A DNA stretch of 64,000 bases from Nannocystis punicea (GTDB taxonomy: Bacteria > Myxococcota_A > Polyangia > Nannocystales > Nannocystaceae). Position 1 is the stretch's first letter. The number at the start of each line of letters is the position of its first letter. The DNA is taken from NCBI RefSeq assembly GCF_026965555.1, contig NZ_CP114040.1, positions 7,130,001 to 7,194,000 on the forward strand, given 5' to 3'. The translations under genes were made by a program, and so were the position numbers. This document shows positions 54,994 to 64,000 of the stretch, piece after piece. The notes under the pieces were generated by a model that was not told the DNA's origin, searched no databases, and saw only the letters and a list, made by a program, of their open reading frames with translations.

Positions 54994-55635
54994 ATGCAGT
55001 CGAACAAGTACTCGGTGGGTGTGACATTCGGAGCGGGCCTGGTGGTGGCGCTGATCTCGATGGGGTGCGACGAGGCCCTGGAGCTGGAGGACACGGACAG
55101 CACGGGTGAGGAGCAGGCAGACCAGGTCGAGCCGCGGGCGATCTGCGAGACCTGCCCGCCTCCGACCGGCGGGGGTACGGGCGGCGGATCGCGCATCCAG
55201 TTCTGGGAGGGCAATAATGCGACCCAGGATGATCTGGGCTCCATCGGCGTGACGACGCAGAGTCATTTCTATGACCTGACGTCCGGCGGAAACCCGATCG
55301 ACAACGACGAGGCCCGCTCGCTGACGCTTCACAACATCAAGAAGGGGACGACCATCATTCTGTGCGATGACCCGCACCCGTGGTTTCCACTGCCAGGCTA
55401 TCAATGCGGGTACGACGACGACAAGGGCAACAGGGACGACGTCACGACCATCAACGTGAAACAGGACGTCCAGATGCGCACCATCGGGACCTTCGAGCAG
55501 AGCTCGAGCGACGCTTCCGTCGACGTGACCTGGGTGGGAGCACAGACCCCCTGCTATGACGGTCTCGACGGCAAGGTCTCGATGATCAAGATCTACCCGC
55601 CCGGCACGCAGCCGAACTGGGACTGCTCCGAGTAG
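54994..55635 (+). CDS. Lipoprotein with possible beta/gamma-crystallin-type domain
   Basis: 213 residues from ATG 54994 (AAGGA, 6-nt spacer): lipobox VALISMGC, acidic linker, CETCPPPTGGGTGGG, then a beta-rich domain. IDNDEARSLTLHNIKKGTTIILCDDP resembles the Ca-binding (N/D)(N/D)xx(S/T)S loop and strand pattern of microbial beta/gamma-crystallins such as myxobacterial protein S. Cys pairs at the end (CGYDDDKG, CYDGLDG, DCSE). Codon use is less GC-biased than the neighbours. Stand-alone gene. Confidence 0.6.
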   Translation: MQSNKYSVGVTFGAGLVVALISMGCDEALELEDTDSTGEEQADQVEPRAICETCPPPTGGGTGGGSRIQFWEGNNATQDDLGSIGVTTQSHFYDLTSGGNPIDNDEARSLTLHNIKKGTTIILCDDPHPWFPLPGYQCGYDDDKGNRDDVTTINVKQDVQMRTIGTFEQSSSDASVDVTWVGAQTPCYDGLDGKVSMIKIYPPGTQPNWDCSE

Positions 55636-55668
55636 CGGCCCCTGCCCGCCCGAGGAGCCGGGCCGATT

Positions 55669-55688
55669 CCCGCGGCGATCGCCGCGGG
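55669..55688. terminator. 20-bp perfect palindrome
   Basis: CCCGCGGCGATCGCCGCGGG between the lipoprotein stop (55635) and the end of the PEP-binding fragment (55690); position fits a two-way terminator. Confidence 0.5.
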
Positions 55689-55689
55689 G

Positions 55690-56010
55690 TCATTCGCCCC
55701 GTCCCGGGTAGGGTCGGGCCTGCTTGATGTAGAGCGACGGCGGCGCCGACGGATCGGCGACGTCGTCGAACTTGAACTCGACGTCCATCGCGTACCAGCC
55801 GTGATTGCCGGCGGCGGGGCCGTAGGCCGGCGAGAAGCGGCGGTGGATGGCCGCGAGCGCCACCCCGAGCTGATGGACCTGCTGCAGCGAGAGGACCGCC
55901 TCGCCCGCGTCGATCAGGCTCGAGTGCGTGATGTACGACACCGGCTGGTTCGGCTGCGAGAAGAAGCAGAGGAACTGATCGCTGGTGACGCCTTTTCGCT
56001 TCCGGCAGGT
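55690..56010 (-). pseudogene. 3' fragment of a PEP/pyruvate-binding (PPDK_N) protein gene
   Basis: The minus strand encodes VTSDQFLCFFSQPNQPVSYI, HSSLIDAGEAVLSL, then YAMDVEFKFDDV and LYIKQARPYPGRGE. The MDVEFKxD..LYIxQARP ending is the signature of the pyruvate phosphate dikinase/PEP synthase ATP-binding domain. Reading back from residue V the frame hits TAG at 56011-56013, so over 85% of the gene is missing. A GTG at 55941 could start an 83-residue peptide but this would be a stub. Clear remnant of a deletion or rearrangement. Confidence 0.72.
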
Positions 56011-56285
56011 CTAGCGGAGCGTGTGACCGAGGGGGTGTCGCGCTCGTGACGGGATTGTGTCGAAGTGTGTCGACCAACCTCCAGCCCTGTGCCCGCCGGC
56101 GAGGCCACGCTCCGGCCGGAGCGGCACGCGCCGAAACAGCGGACCCCGAGCGGCTCGCTCGCGCCGAGGTCCCTACGCGAGGACCGCCGCTGTCGCGACC
56201 CCGCAGGTCGAGGCGGCCGCCACGAGCGCGCCGCCCTCGTCTGCGAACGAGACGTCCTCGCCCCGGACCTCGATTATGAACATAT

Positions 56286-56316
56286 CCCAAAGGACATGTC
56301 TATAGAAACATGTCCC
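56286..56316. repeat. Dispersed palindrome after subtilase gene
   Basis: GGACATGTC-tatagaa-ACATGTCC arms within 15 bp of the subtilase stop (56326, minus strand). Confidence 0.65.
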
Positions 56317-56325
56317 TGGAAATCA

Positions 56326-57918
56326 TCAGGGCGGGAGCTGGCTGCACTGGAAGGAGTCCTCGGCGATCGCCGTGCGGCCGAGCGCGTCGGTGAAGGTCGC
56401 CCGCACCCGCGCCTGCGTGTTCACCGTGCAGTTGCCGTAGGTCACCGCGGTGTTGGTGGCATAGGTCGGGTTGACCGCCGCGTTCTGCACGCCCTGCCAC
56501 ACGGCGGTCCACGGCCCGAGCCCGGTGTGCGACGGCAGGCACGAATAGCCGCCGCCGCCCGTCGACTCGCACGTGATCGACAGGGTGAGAGTCGACGCCT
56601 TCACCGCGCCGCTCGCGTTCAGCATGCCGGCGCCGCAGCCCACGCACGGGATGGCCTTCGCCGTCTTCACCAGGATCTTCTTGATCTGCGGCACCGTCAG
56701 CGAGGGGTTGCGGGCGCGCATCAGCCCGACCACGCCGCTCACGTGCGGCGCCGCCATCGACGTGCCGGCCCAGTGACGGTGGCACTGCGGCGTGGTCTGC
56801 CCGTACGGGATCCACGTGGACACGACGCCGTGGGTGCCGGTCTGGCTCGGATCGGGCGGGCAGCCGATGAGCGCCCCCTGGCCGGCCTGCCCGTTCACCG
56901 CCGAGCCGCCGGGCGCGGCGATCGTGATGCCGGCGTACTTGGCGACCGCGTTGTTCTGCAGGGCGTAGGGCTCGGCGTTCCCGAACTCGTCGACCGCGGT
57001 GACCACGATCAGGTCGGGGCTCTGGCACTTCGACCACAGGTAATGAGAAGCGTCGAAGTCGGGGCTCGGCGGCCAGGTGGTGCCCGAGTCGCCGTTCCCC
57101 GCCGCGGCCACCACCACGGTGCCGGCCGCCGAGGCCTCGTCGACGGCGTTGCGGAGATCGACCGGGCACGGCGACGGCAGGTTGCCGATGCTGATGTTGA
57201 CGACATCGGCGCGCGAGCTCGCCTGCACGATCTGCCCGCGCCCGTTGTCGGTCGGCAGCCCGGCCGCGTAGCGGATCGCGCGGGCCAGCAGCGTCGACGT
57301 CGGCTCGTTCATCCCCGGGTCGCCGACCTGGGCGTTGCCCCCCGATTGCGCGACGCGGATCGGGCGGAGCTGGCAATTCCAGCAGATGCCCGCGCCGCCC
57401 ACGCCGTTGTTGCCGATCGCCGCGATGGTGCCGGCCACGTGGATCCCGTGGTGGTAATCCCCCGGGTCGGTCGGGTCCGGATCTCCGGCGAAGAAGTCGT
57501 AGCCGCCCGCCCAGGTCAGCTCCGAATGCGGGAGCTTGCCGCTGTCGGCCACCGCGATGGTGACCGCCGGCGATCCGGTGGACAGCCACCACGCCTCGGG
57601 CAGGAGGATCGCGCCGTAGTGCCACTTCTGCCCCGACGTGTAGAGCGGATCGTTGGGCTCCAGAGTCAGCGACCGTACCTCGACCTCGTCGTCGGCCGGC
57701 GCTTCGAGCTCGTCGAGGTCGGCCTCGGATTCGCCGTCACAGGCCGCGCCGCACGCGACAATCAGCGGGAGCAGCAACGACCGCGCCTGCGTGGAGAGCG
57801 TCCAACGACCTCGACGGCGGCGCCGGAGGGTCGCGGAAGTCGAGGGGATGTCCGGAGCTCCGGGGGTGCAGGCGAGACCGAACCGGAGACGGGTGATCGA
57901 GCGCGTAGGAGAAGGCAT
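56326..57918 (-). CDS. Subtilisin-like (S8) serine protease lipoprotein
   Basis: 530 residues. The N-terminal 60 residues carry a basic stretch and a lipoprotein-type signal LLLPLIVACGAACDG. The catalytic domain has Asp125 in IAVADSG, His160 in HGIHVAGT and Ser388 in GTSMAAPH, the complete subtilisin triad; the oxyanion Asn lies in AAAGNGDSG. After it a beta-rich C-terminal domain of about 95 residues with Cys pairs (SITCESTGGGGYSCLP, GNCTVN, SFQCSQ). Cell-surface protein digestion is the likely role. Confidence 0.93.
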   Translation of the reverse strand: MPSPTRSITRLRFGLACTPGAPDIPSTSATLRRRRRGRWTLSTQARSLLLPLIVACGAACDGESEADLDELEAPADDEVEVRSLTLEPNDPLYTSGQKWHYGAILLPEAWWLSTGSPAVTIAVADSGKLPHSELTWAGGYDFFAGDPDPTDPGDYHHGIHVAGTIAAIGNNGVGGAGICWNCQLRPIRVAQSGGNAQVGDPGMNEPTSTLLARAIRYAAGLPTDNGRGQIVQASSRADVVNISIGNLPSPCPVDLRNAVDEASAAGTVVVAAAGNGDSGTTWPPSPDFDASHYLWSKCQSPDLIVVTAVDEFGNAEPYALQNNAVAKYAGITIAAPGGSAVNGQAGQGALIGCPPDPSQTGTHGVVSTWIPYGQTTPQCHRHWAGTSMAAPHVSGVVGLMRARNPSLTVPQIKKILVKTAKAIPCVGCGAGMLNASGAVKASTLTLSITCESTGGGGYSCLPSHTGLGPWTAVWQGVQNAAVNPTYATNTAVTYGNCTVNTQARVRATFTDALGRTAIAEDSFQCSQLPP

Positions 57919-58127
57919 GTCCGGGAGTTGCCCGGCCCGGCGGAATCCTGACAGACAGCGATCGGGCCCGTCGCACGCCGGCGACGGCCGGCGCGCCGGT
58001 GTTCGTCCGCGCGCGCACGGGGCGTCGCCCGGCGCGCGAGCGGGGCGATGCGGATGTCGCTCGCGAGCTCGCCTGGCGCGAGCGGACCTGGCCCGTCGCC
58101 GCGGACGCTGCTACGATTCATTCATCG

Positions 58128-58556
58128 ATGACACGCTTCGATATCGTGCTCATGACCAGCATGGGGCTCCTCGGGCTGGTCACGGTCGGCCTCACGCTGT
58201 GGGTGCTCCGCCGCACGAGGGCGCTGCTCGTCACCGGCGAGCGAGTGCTCGGGCGGCCGGCCCGATCCCAGCACCGCGTGGGGACCGGTGACGGGGCGGC
58301 GCAATACGATGTGGTCGAATTCATGACGAAAGATGGGCAAAGCGGCCGGACGATGAGCCGGCTCGGTATGAAGTGGTCGACGCAGGACCTGTCGATCCCG
58401 GTGATCTACGACCCGTCGAACCCAAAGCACGCGGTCATCGATCACAAGTTCGAGCTGTGGGGCGCCCCGGTGCTGATGCTGTTCATGGGCGTAGTGGTGG
58501 TCCTGGTCCCTGTCGGCGTCGTGGTGACGTTGTACGCGATCGGTCGGATCCACTGA
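58128..58556 (+). CDS. DUF3592-type small membrane protein
   Basis: 142 residues from ATG 58128: N-terminal helix (IVLMTSMGLLGLVTVGLTLWVL), a soluble beta segment with GERVLGRPARSQHRV, VVEFMTKDGQSGR, IPVIYDPSNPKHAVIDH, and a C-terminal helix (VLMLFMGVVVVLVPVGVVV). The YDPxNP turn between two helices is characteristic of DUF3592. Function unknown. Confidence 0.8.
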   Translation: MTRFDIVLMTSMGLLGLVTVGLTLWVLRRTRALLVTGERVLGRPARSQHRVGTGDGAAQYDVVEFMTKDGQSGRTMSRLGMKWSTQDLSIPVIYDPSNPKHAVIDHKFELWGAPVLMLFMGVVVVLVPVGVVVTLYAIGRIH

Positions 58557-58625
58557 CCGCTCGGCCGAGGTTGTTGCCTCGCCGAGCGCCGCGCACATCC
58601 CCTGGAGAACTTCGGAGCGGCCTAG

Positions 58626-59494
58626 GAGCCTGTCCAGGAAATCGCGCGCCCGAGGACGCGGGGCCGTGGGGATCTGGGTGACGGCGGGCACGGGGCGGCG
58701 GAGTGGGTCCCTCGCTCGACGGGACGAAGATCAAGGCGAACGCCGCGAAGCACAAGGCGATGAGCTACAAGATCCGCGCGGCGATGGCAGCGATCGAGAC
58801 CGAGGCTGCCGCCGAAGCCGCTGCCCGTGAAGAAGACCGGCGCGCAGCCGATGAGGCCAGGGCGCGCGACGAGGCGCGTCCGGAGCCGACCGTACCGCGG
58901 CCTCGCCACATGGCTGATGGGACACCTGCCGACAAGGCTCAGCGCAATTTCACCGATCCGGAGAGCAAGCTGATGATGACAAAGGACGGCTTCGTGCAGG
59001 GCTACAACGCTCAGGCAGCCGTCGACAGCGCCTCGCAGGTGATCGTCGCCGAGATGGTGATGGCCGAGCAGAACGACGTGCAGACACTCGCGCCGATGCT
59101 CGCGCAGATCAAGGCGAACACGGGGCGCCTCGTCTGCACCGCTCACAACCTGCGCAAGCTGCTGTCCGCTGTCGGTCGCGCCGCACTCGCTGCCAGGCGG
59201 TGAACCTCGCACGGCGATTAGCGGGGCCGGCGACGCTCTCCGCAGGCGGGCACGGAGCGGCGGAGTGGGACGCAGGCGGGAGGGGCCGCAGGCAACCGCG
59301 CGCAGGCGCCATCGTCCGCGAAGCTCGAACGAACCTGTCCTCAACGATGGCTCACCATCGAAGCCCGAGGGCGCCGAGCACGTTGCCTGGGAGGGCCCCG
59401 CCGTAGCGAGGGACCCGCTCCGCCGCTCCGTGCCCGCCGTCACCCAGATCCCCATGGCCCCGCGCCTTCGGGCGCGCGTTTCTCAGGCAGGCTC
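58626..59494 (+). mobile_element. Internally deleted IS1182-family element
   Basis: Bounded by about 90-bp terminal inverted repeats that begin GAGCCTG and end CAGGCTC. The arms (58626-58717 and 59402-59494) share long blocks such as GGGGATCTGGGTGACGGCGG. CTAG flanks both ends (58622-58625 and 59495-59498), a probable 4-bp target duplication. Only part of the transposase remains, so the element is non-autonomous. The right end sits exactly on the TAG stop codon of the gene at 59495. Confidence 0.85.
58703..59203 (+). pseudogene. IS1182-type transposase fragment
   Basis: The 166-residue frame starts with DGTKIKANAAKHKAMSYK and continues with TDPESKLMMTKDGFVQGYNA and QAAVDSASQVIVAEMVMAEQNDV, the conserved middle of IS1182 transposases. 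It then jumps to the end (RLVCTAHNLRKLLSAVGRAAL). The N-terminal third and the stretch with the later catalytic acid are absent, so it cannot be an active transposase. Confidence 0.85.
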
Positions 59495-60967
59495 CTAGCC
59501 GGGCGGCGGCGGCGGCGGGGTCTGCTCGAAGCAGACGCCGATCTCGAGGATCATGTAGAGCAGCACCAGCTCCTGCGGATTCAGGCCCGGGTGGTTGTCG
59601 CTCGAGTTCTCGAAGGTGCTGTACATCATCCGGCCGCAGCCGTACTGGCCGGTGATCGCCATCGGCCGCACCATCTGCGGGTTCGAGCAGCTCGCGCACG
59701 GGCCTTCGACCCACGTGTGGTGGCCGACGTCGACGTCCTTGCCCTCCATGTCCTGGACGATGACCGGCGAGATGACGTCGATGCCCGAGTAGTTGAGCCG
59801 CGTCAGGATGCCGGGCAGGTTGTTCAGCGTCGGGTTTCCGCCGCCGATGTCCTTGAGGGCAGGTGGCAGCGCCTGCAGCCAGGCCAGCATCTCGGGGTCG
59901 ACCACGGTGCCGTTCGAGTCGTAGGCCGGCTGGATGTCCGGCATGGCCGGCGCGTGGAACTCCTGGTAGTCGGGGAACGGCTGTTCGATGTACTCGTTCG
60001 AGTGATCGGTGGCGTACCACTTGCCGCCGGCGGCGACGTAGGCCTTCACGTTCTCGCGGCGCGAGTCCGGGACGGTCGGCGCGCCCGGCCAGAACTTCGT
60101 CGTCGCGCAGGGCACGAAGATGATGTGGTACTTGTTCATCTCCGCCAGGTTCTCGAGGAACGCCGGCGTGTCGTCGCTGACGAGCGTGAAGTTCTCGGTC
60201 CCGCCGAGCAGGGCGCCGGTGCCGTCGACCTGGCCGAGGCCGAACTTGGCCAGCACGTTCTTCACCTTGTCGGGGTCGGTGTCGTAGACCGCGATGCGGG
60301 GGATCCACATCCCCGCGGCCGGATTCCACTGCCCCGGCAGATTCGTCTGGTCGGTGGGCAGCGCCGTCGGGCCGGGCGCGATCGAGAGGTCGACGACGCG
60401 CAGGAACTGCCCTTTCTGCACCACCAGCTTCTGGTTCGGGCCCGAGACCGCCGGCAGCGTGAAGCTCCCGTCCGGCCCCGTGAACGTGCTCGGCGTGTCG
60501 CAGTCCAGTTTGACGCACTCGGCGCAGTAGACCCCGTCGGCCGGCGGCTCCACGGGCCCGCTGGTGACGTAGACCAGCGCGCCGGAGATCGGCAGCTGGA
60601 GGTTCGGCGCGTAGACGGTGCCCGTGAGGTTGGCGTCGGGGCTGAAGTTGCAGCCGTCGGTGTCGCCGCCGCCGAGGTCCGCGCCGCCCACGTCGAACTT
60701 GGGGCCGGTGGGGTTCCCCGTCGTCGGCGCGTCGGTGGTGGTGAGCGTGTCCTCGCCGGTGCTGGTCGAGGAGGAGGACGTCGAGACGTCCGTCGAGGTA
60801 CCTGTCGTGGGGCCCGTGGTGGTGCCATCCGACAGGGTACTCGGGAGGGCCGTCATGGTGCCCGGCGCGGTCGCCTGAGTCGCGGTCTGCCCCGTGCCGT
60901 CGTCGGAGCAGCCGGCGGACAGCGCCGAGACCAGCGAGAGCGCCGCCCAGACGGCCGCAGAACCCAT
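59495..60967 (-). CDS. Lipoprotein with Thr/Ser linker and glutamine-amidotransferase-like domain
   Basis: 490 residues from ATG 60967: lipobox VSALSAGCSDDG, a 65-residue Thr/Ser linker, a carboxypeptidase-regulatory-like beta domain (NLTGTVYAPNLQLPISGALVYV, STFTGPDGSFTLPAV, about 120-220) and an alpha/beta domain (HIIFVPCATTKFW, VKAYVAAGGKWYATDHSNEY, about 260-450). The second domain resembles ThuA/class-I amidotransferase-like folds; the catalytic Cys is not obvious. Ends in Pro6-Gly, its TAG stop being part of the CTAG target of the adjacent IS. Confidence 0.75.
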   Translation of the reverse strand: MGSAAVWAALSLVSALSAGCSDDGTGQTATQATAPGTMTALPSTLSDGTTTGPTTGTSTDVSTSSSSTSTGEDTLTTTDAPTTGNPTGPKFDVGGADLGGGDTDGCNFSPDANLTGTVYAPNLQLPISGALVYVTSGPVEPPADGVYCAECVKLDCDTPSTFTGPDGSFTLPAVSGPNQKLVVQKGQFLRVVDLSIAPGPTALPTDQTNLPGQWNPAAGMWIPRIAVYDTDPDKVKNVLAKFGLGQVDGTGALLGGTENFTLVSDDTPAFLENLAEMNKYHIIFVPCATTKFWPGAPTVPDSRRENVKAYVAAGGKWYATDHSNEYIEQPFPDYQEFHAPAMPDIQPAYDSNGTVVDPEMLAWLQALPPALKDIGGGNPTLNNLPGILTRLNYSGIDVISPVIVQDMEGKDVDVGHHTWVEGPCASCSNPQMVRPMAITGQYGCGRMMYSTFENSSDNHPGLNPQELVLLYMILEIGVCFEQTPPPPPPG

Positions 60968-61858
60968 GCGAAGCCGATCGTCACATCGATGCACGGCCCC
61001 ACGGTACACCGCCCTGCGAGCTGCGAGAAGCGAAAACTGCGGGGCCGGGGGTCAGACGGACGCGGCCGTCTCTGGCCACCTCTGCGAGGAGCCTCGAGAC
61101 CGGACGACGCCGACAATCGCCGCGTCCTCTCCAACGCGCCCCACGCGCCCACCGCCGTGAAGAGCCGTGGCGGGCCACGTCTCGGGCGAAGCTGAAAGCC
61201 GTGACCCGCAGCATCCTCGCGGGACGAACTCGTGCTCATCCGAACCGACATTCTCCGCGATCGGTCGCCCGACTCGCGCGATCACTCCAATCGACGAATT
61301 CGTCGCAGCGTCCCGGCTCCGCGGACATCGCCATTGAGCTCCGGATCCATCTCGCTGAATTCGGTGAAAGCTCGAGACCGCAGGTCGGCTCGACCTCCCC
61401 GCGACGCCCCGGCATCGGCGGCTCGAGCGACCGGGATCTTCGTCGACCTCGAGCGCCGCCCCGGAGCGGCATAGGACTGCCCCACGCGAGCACGAGCCAC
61501 GCGTACGCCCGCGGGATCGACGGGGCCAGGACCGGCGGCGCTCGCCGAGCACGAGAGCTTCTCCGGCGTCGGCAGCGCTCGAGTCGCTCGCGGGTGCGGC
61601 CGTCGACGCTCGTCGCGGACCATGCCGGACGCCGGCACCGTCCGCAGCAGTCGCCTGTCGCCCCCGCGTGCCCGCGCCGGGCCGGCTCGCCGCCCGCACG
61701 CGTCCCCCCGGGCGACGAGGCGGGTGCCCTGGGTCGCGCGGGCCGGCGAGGCGCGGGCTCAGGGATCGCACGAGCGACGTGCGCTTCGCAGTGGACAAGG
61801 GAGGTTGCGCACCTTCGGCCGACGGGTGAAACCGCCGCCGGTCGCCGATCCTGCGCGC
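60968..61858. other. Gap between divergent lipoprotein genes
   Basis: About 890 bp that must hold the promoters of both flanking genes. No gene, palindrome or repeat that I can support. Confidence 0.45.
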
Positions 61859-63733
61859 ATGCACTTTGCGACGCGCGCCCTCATCCTCGCTCTCCTCGTC
61901 CCGGTCGCATGTGGCGACGACGCCACCGAGCCGACCGTCTCCGCGACGCAGGTGTCGACGGTGACCAACCCGACGACGACGCTCGGTACGACGGGCACGA
62001 CGGACACGACCTCCGACGCGACGACCGACAACCCGACGACGGGGATGACCGGGACCTCGGCGTCGGGCACCGAGTCGACGACGACCAGCGCGACCACCAC
62101 GGACGCGACCACCACCACGACCACCACCACCATGGGCCTGACGACCGACAGCGACACCGCCGTCGGCACCGACACCACCGACGGGAGCTGCGTGTGCCAG
62201 CCGGGCGAGACCCAGGGCTGCGACCCCGCCGGCCTCCTGACCTGCAAGGACGACTGCAGCGGCTTCGAGCCGGTGCCCTGTCCCCAAGGACAGTCGTGCG
62301 TCGGCGACCAGTGCACCTCGAAGCTGTGCAACCCCGGCCAGGTGGTGTGCGAGGGCCTCGAGGCCGAGAAGACCTGCAACGCCCAGGGCGACGGCTTCGA
62401 GCCGCCCGTCGCCTGCGGCGCGACGCAGGAGTGCTCGCTCGGCGGCTGCACCGAGCTGTGCGAGCTGATCAAGAGCGACCCGAGCAGCGTCGGCTGCGTG
62501 TTCCGCGGCAACAAGATGCAGAACTTCGCCGAGGAGCCGACCGCGATCGCCGTCGGCAACGTGTCGAAGACCAAGACCGCGACCGTGTCGATGTACTTCT
62601 TCTCCGGCGGCGCCGAGCAGATGGTCGCCGGCCCGATCCAGGTCCCGCCCGGCCAGAGCGCGAAGTTCGACCTGACGATGCCGCCGCAGCCGGGCACCGG
62701 CAGCATCCTCCGCGTCGACTCGACCTTCAAGGTCGTCAGCGACGTGCCGGTGGTCGCCTACCAGCACTCGCCGATCGAGGCCGAGGCGCACAACGACTCG
62801 TCGATGCTGCTGCCCGACCACGCGCAGCAGAAGAACTACATCATCGCCGCGTTCACCCCGAGCCTCGGCGCCGGCGAGCCGGCCTACTTCAACGTGGTCG
62901 GCGTCGAGGACGGCACTGTGGTGACGTGGACGCCGCCGGCCGCGACGCTGGCCGGCGGCGGCGTGCCGGCGGTCGCCGCCAACCAGACCGGGATGATCAC
63001 CGTCAACGACTACGACCTGCTGCAGGTCAGCGGCGGCGCCAACGACGTGTCCGGCACGATCGTCACCCTGTCGAAGCCGGGCTGGGTGGTCGGCGCGGTC
63101 CAGTGCGTCAACATCCCGGCCAACGTGACGTACTGCGATCACATCGAGGAGCAGATGATCCCGATCGAGTACTGGGGCCTGAAGTACGTCGGCGCCCACG
63201 CGCCCAAGCGCGGCAGCGAGGACTACTGGTGGCGCGTGTACGCCAGCGAGGACAACACGACGATCACCACCGATCCGGTGCAGCCCGGCTTCCCGGTCAC
63301 CCTCAACAAGGGCAAGTACCACCAATTCAGCACGCAGGCGAGCTTCATCTTCACCGGCGACAAGCCGTTCATGCCGGTGCAATACCTCGAGGGCCAGGAC
63401 GGCGGCGCCGGCACCGGCGACCCGGCGTCGTATCAAATGGTGCCGGTCGAGCAGTTCCTCGACCGCTACGTGTTCGTCACCGGCATCGGCTACAACCCCA
63501 ATTACGTGCAGGTGGTCCGCCCGGTCGGCGCGCCCGACGTGCTCGTCGACGGGGCGGCGGTGTCGGGCTATTACACGGTCGGCGACTACGAGGTGGCCGA
63601 CTGGAAGATCGGCGAGGGCACCCACCTGGCCGAGAGCGACTCGCCGTTCGGCATCTACCAGGTCGGCTACACCGCGGTGACGTCCTACGCGTACCCCGGC
63701 GGGCTCCGCCTCAAGGTCATCAATCCGCAGTGA
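61859..63733 (+). CDS. Lipoprotein with IgGFc-binding-like domain
   Basis: 624 residues from ATG 61859: lipobox ALLVPVAC, a Thr/Ser linker of about 85 residues, Cys-rich segment (CVCQPGETQGCDPAG, CPQGQSC, CNPGQVVCEG, about 112-200) and a large beta-rich domain. In that domain VPVVAYQHSPIEAEAHNDSSMLLPDHA, VVGVEDGTVVTWTPP, EEQMIPIEYWGLKYV and VYASEDNTTITTDP match the IgGFc-binding N-terminal family, which occurs in adhesive surface proteins. A palindrome copy is in frame at 62279-62292. Confidence 0.88.
   Translation: MHFATRALILALLVPVACGDDATEPTVSATQVSTVTNPTTTLGTTGTTDTTSDATTDNPTTGMTGTSASGTESTTTSATTTDATTTTTTTTMGLTTDSDTAVGTDTTDGSCVCQPGETQGCDPAGLLTCKDDCSGFEPVPCPQGQSCVGDQCTSKLCNPGQVVCEGLEAEKTCNAQGDGFEPPVACGATQECSLGGCTELCELIKSDPSSVGCVFRGNKMQNFAEEPTAIAVGNVSKTKTATVSMYFFSGGAEQMVAGPIQVPPGQSAKFDLTMPPQPGTGSILRVDSTFKVVSDVPVVAYQHSPIEAEAHNDSSMLLPDHAQQKNYIIAAFTPSLGAGEPAYFNVVGVEDGTVVTWTPPAATLAGGGVPAVAANQTGMITVNDYDLLQVSGGANDVSGTIVTLSKPGWVVGAVQCVNIPANVTYCDHIEEQMIPIEYWGLKYVGAHAPKRGSEDYWWRVYASEDNTTITTDPVQPGFPVTLNKGKYHQFSTQASFIFTGDKPFMPVQYLEGQDGGAGTGDPASYQMVPVEQFLDRYVFVTGIGYNPNYVQVVRPVGAPDVLVDGAAVSGYYTVGDYEVADWKIGEGTHLAESDSPFGIYQVGYTAVTSYAYPGGLRLKVINPQ
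62279..62292. repeat. Dispersed palindrome, in-frame copy
   Basis: TGTCC-ccaa-GGACA encoding CPQGQS in the Cys-rich segment of the IgGFc-binding-like lipoprotein. Confidence 0.55.
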
Positions 63734-63781
63734 CCGATCCGGCGCGGCCGCCCCGCGCCGCGCGTTCGTGCGACTGCACCC

Positions 63782-63824
63782 ACGACGGCGCCCGCCCTCC
63801 TCGACAGGGGCCGGGCGCCGTCGT
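63782..63824 (+). terminator. Strong hairpin after IgGFc-binding-like gene
   Basis: ACGACGGCGCCCG/CGGGCGCCGTCGT, perfect 13-bp arms with a 17-nt loop, about 50 bp after the stop codon. No T-run. Confidence 0.6.
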
Positions 63825-63963
63825 CCGCTCCGCGGTTCTTCGTGGCCTTCACGATTGCCACGACCTTCGACGGCGCGGCCTTTCGCGGCGACCCGGAGCG
63901 CCCGAGGGCGACGATCCCAATCACCACGATCGAGATTGATTCGCCGGCCTGCTGGCCTCGGTC

Positions 63964-63979
63964 GTCCGCGGACATGTCC
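63964..63979. repeat. Dispersed palindrome at window end
   Basis: GTCCGCGGAC running into GGACATGTCC. No gene is recognised in 63734-64000. Confidence 0.55.
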
Positions 63980-64000
63980 TCGTCCACACCCGGGCCCGCC

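Overview
The window is very GC-rich, with almost every real gene showing a strong G/C third-position bias. The protein repertoire points to a myxobacterium, most likely of the Nannocystineae (Nannocystis/Plesiocystis type). It includes many lipoproteins with long Thr/Ser/Asp low-complexity linkers after the lipobox, a MYXO-CTERM-like C-terminus, Cys-rich surface proteins, Ser/Thr kinases with TPR tails, and an extracytoplasmic sigma factor paired with a kinase. The organism is inferred from protein style, not from a marker gene.

Layout. 0-8.3 kb: an MBOAT/wax-synthase-like acyltransferase, a small disordered protein, an acidic repeat lipoprotein, a four-gene ECF sigma operon, and a nuclease A inhibitor (NuiA)-like lipoprotein. 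8.7-14.3 kb: a MYXO-CTERM protein, an isolated 44-bp piece resembling helix 69 of 23S rRNA, an aldo/keto reductase with its AraC regulator, and rsfS-rlmH. 14.9-25 kb: a lipoprotein, prepilin peptidase-MscS, a terpene-synthase-like protein, and a divergent kinase/sigma pair followed by a dense palindrome array. 25-36 kb: a collagen-like three-gene operon, two secreted hydrolases, a histidine kinase, a MOSC protein, an S1/P1 nuclease and a frameshifted DUF4336 gene. 36-40 kb: a MocR regulator co-transcribed with an S9 peptidase. 40-54 kb: an accessory stretch with a STAND NTPase, a SUKH-like protein with a histone-H1-like tail, a P450/TetR pair and an operon led by a kinase with an effector-associated-like domain. 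54-60 kb: gene remnants (including the 3' end of a PEP-binding gene), a subtilase, and an internally deleted IS1182-type element that landed on a stop codon. 60-64 kb: two more surface lipoproteins.

The most unusual feature runs through the whole window. A small palindrome, core TGTCC-N4-GGACA and often extended to CATGTCC-N4-GGACATG, recurs roughly 40 times. It sits just after stop codons, in gaps and in frame inside several genes. At some places it has been amplified together with the 3' end of the neighbouring gene into tandem arrays. It looks like an undescribed repeat family comparable in behaviour to REP, HIP1 or Rickettsia palindromic elements. The second striking item is the 23S helix-69 fragment at 10057-10100, about 3 kb from rlmH, whose product modifies that same helix.
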